Part shown: positions 61,893-64,000 of the stretch, piece by piece
How the letters are laid out: every line of letters starts with the position of its first letter
Position numbering within the stretch: the stretch's first letter is position 1
Assembly (NCBI RefSeq): GCF_018873765.1
Contig: NC_057919.1
Span: forward strand, 24,344,698-24,408,697
Direction: 5' to 3'
Source of the DNA: Telopea speciosissima
Lineage: Eukaryota > Streptophyta > Magnoliopsida > Proteales > Proteaceae
Length of the DNA stretch: 64,000 bases
Notes under the pieces: model-generated
Database searches by the model: none
Seen by the model: the letters and a program-made list of their open reading frames with translations, nothing else
Told to the model about the DNA's origin: nothing
Position numbers and translations under genes: made by a program

Positions 61893-62596
61893 ATGATGCT
61901 CTGCACCGACCACAGTCTCGTGGACTCTTGATTTACTCTCCACAATTAGGTTCTAAACTAAAAATCTTCAAGAACATAAATGATTGTGTGCAGACATAGG
62001 AGAAGACTGATTGTGGTGAAACAAGAACTTAGAAAATAATAGGCAATATGGAACTTAGGACTTGAACCATAGGCCGTTAAGCTACGACTTTGTAATTGCT
62101 TGGTTGAGTCTTAAGTAGGTCATAAATGGGCAACTATATGTTATAATTTATAAACAATAATGAATCAATTATAACCAATCACAATTATCAACAATGATTT
62201 AAACAAGAGAGAATTAAGTAAATACATAGAGATACATATAAGATTAATTACAAATATTTAATTGTTCCAAATCTTCTTGGGAGGCAATCATATCTTTCCC
62301 ATTTCAACATTCATGATTTCATCTATTCCAACAAAGACATATGATTCCATCCTGCTCAATCAGAAAATACTAATCTAAACACCATGATTGTTCCAGATTC
62401 TCTACTTCGGCATAACTGTGTCTTTCCCAACTCAAAATGCAAGATCTCATCTATTCCAACTCAAAACATTTGATTCTGTTCATCTCAGATTAAATATACA
62501 AGTCTACCATTTCTAAAAGTTCCCAGTTGTTCATCCTAAGACAAGAACTAGAAGAACTGATCCGAGATAACTTCAATTTGTTGAGAGAAAGCTGTG
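61893..62596. other. Untranslated internal region of the 3-kb LTR element
   Basis: No plus-strand gag was recognised before the minus-strand frame begins. A repeated phrase, CTATTCCAACAAAGACAT / CTATTCCAACTCAAAACAT, occurs at about 62324 and 62451. Confidence 0.45.
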
Positions 62597-63201
62597 CTAG
62601 TCATTTGCACCACCTCCACCACCGCGATCAAGAAAGGTGTTGATGTCATCTACCCCTCTCTCGATACCCTCTAGGCTCCGAGTCTGGTCGGAGAGTTGCT
62701 TCATGACCTCATCGAAGCCATCCACCACTCGTAGATTCAGCTGCCTGATGGTCGTCAGAATGTCAATACCTCCCACTTGATTAAGGTATAGGGATTCCTT
62801 CTAAGTGAACAATAGGTCCTTGCTCCTCCAATGGACACGTTAATAATGCCGGCTAGTTGTTCTGCTATAAAGGCTATAGGAACCCCCTTCACATATAAGA
62901 CAACCCGATAATGTTGTATGCCCGGGTTCTCGGTGTCCAGATTTGCATAGAAATGGCGAATGAGTTTCAGGTAGTATGGTTCAGAAAGGTTGAGAATGTT
63001 GGTCCACCCCAATGCCTCGAATCTCTGCCCCACCATGTAAGCTTTGAGATCATCCAACACTACATCCCGCCCTTCCACTATAGTTTTGAAGCGGAAGTAG
63101 TCTTGGTAAAGCTCTTGGTCCTCTATCTTTTGAAACCATAGTGGATCTAGGACAGTTGGTGCAACTTGTTCAACGCATGCACGCTGTGTTCTTGGAGCCA
63201 T
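62597..63201 (-). pseudogene. Retroelement-derived ORF, plant-transposon-protein-like domain
   Basis: From MAPRTQRACVEQVAP the minus strand encodes a domain with LDPLWFQKIEDQELYQDYFR, GWTNILNLSEPYYLKLIRHF and YANLDTENPGIQHYRVVLYV, resembling the putative plant transposon protein domain (PF20167-like) found in many plant retroelements. After about residue 140 the frame shifts by one, and a C-terminus with a predicted coiled coil (VVDGFDEVMKQLSDQTRSLE) and a glycine run ends at 62597. A splice acceptor-like TTTGGCTGCAG lies just before the start codon and a donor-like CAGGTAAGA at 63911-63919, suggesting a 5'-leader intron. The frameshift may instead be an unseen intron. Confidence 0.5.
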
Positions 63202-64000
63202 TGATTGTTTTAACCTGCAGCCAAAAGCTAAGATTGATAGCAAATTAGTACCTTGAATGCTAAGGCCTAAGTAGATGATCAATGTAAGGTTGTGAAGTTC
63301 AAAACCTAGCCCTTGATTTTCCTTTCAAAGCAAATTAAATTACAGCAGGATTCTTAGGCTAGAAAATTCTGATTTTATCCAATTGTGATCTAAGAAGTTA
63401 GGAAAAAGGAAAGGCATGGCTATTATGTGATTGACATGATAAATAATGAAGATTCATGGACATATTATGCCTAGGACATGATATTTTATACAAAGTAGTA
63501 AGTTCAAACAAGAAGTAGACTTGTTCGATCATGGAGCATGCCTTGGGCTTCAAAAAGAATTTTCAAATTTTGTGATGGGAAGTTTGAATCTTGAGAAACA
63601 AGTAAAGTTGGTTTATGGCAACTCAAAATAGTGTAGACTAAGCCCTATCTAGTAAGACAGATTCATACATAGCAAAAGGGAAGAGGAAAATTTGATTAGG
63701 TTTGGTTTTTCCAAAATCCAACCTAAATCCTTGAGTTAGATGCCAAGATTGTATGCAAGCCCTTGTATAGGTTGCTTATGATGAGAAAATGGTTAAGATT
63801 AGGTTGTGAGTAACCTACCAAGCAAAAAGGAAACAAAAACCCCAAGTTTTATAAACCTGAAATCGATTTTGGGGTTTCTCCTTGAGAGAAATCGATGGGA
63901 GAAAGAGAGATCTTACCTGAATGCGATTGGATGTTGTTGAGGAGTAATTTGGAGCACTAAAATCCACCAAGGAGTGAGGAGAGAGCAAGTACGGTCGCAG
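63202..64000. other. Probable leader intron and upstream DNA of the preceding ORF
   Basis: No other gene was recognised. The only notable site is the minus-strand donor-like CAGGTAAGA near 63911-63919. Confidence 0.4.

Overview
The window is nuclear DNA of a flowering plant. It is AT-rich, its conserved genes are split by GT-AG introns, and most of it consists of plant retrotransposons and DNA transposons of different ages. The genes are of a kind shared by all seed plants and do not identify the species. No bacterial genes, rRNA, tRNA or CRISPR were seen.

Four host genes can be modelled, all on the minus strand: a single-exon ECA1/prolamin-like secreted cysteine-rich protein (9142-9576); NdhT, the J-domain subunit of the chloroplast NDH complex (two exons, 249 aa, 10882-12299); UBLCP1, a ubiquitin-like-domain CTD/proteasome phosphatase (six exons, 327 aa, 13060-19186); and a cytokinin-pathway histidine phosphotransfer protein of the AHP family (six exons, 152 aa, 29350-32287). 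The exon phases of all three spliced genes close exactly, so the models are firm. The four genes are not an operon and have no obvious joint function.

The rest is mobile DNA. From left to right: a decayed minus-strand Copia element with a TRIM relic (1-5244); a decayed LINE ORF1 (6290-8155); a complete non-autonomous hAT element with 8-bp target duplications (8282-9049); an inverted-repeat MITE (10215-10664); a tandem array of TRIM LTRs (20058-21482); a Mutator-like element with long terminal repeats and a 10-bp duplication (23150-23902); a CACTA terminus hit by a LINE (25140-26604); a Copia 3' end; and a LINE with a twin-priming inversion (28117-28711). After the AHP gene come hairpin MITEs, microsatellites and a short LINE tail.

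From 35690 to 42676 lies the most unusual structure. A Reina-type Gypsy chromovirus and fragments of a second copy are bracketed by two inverted TRIM elements, and the whole unit is flanked by the same 5-bp duplication, TAATT. From 48515 to the end is a nest: a LINE ORF2 is interrupted by a young non-autonomous Gypsy element (51898-58464, target duplication ATAAC) and then by a 3-kb Gypsy LTR (58845-61876) that contains an array of 83-bp hairpin-bearing repeats. Four Au-type SINEs are scattered through the window, three of them inside introns of the host genes.
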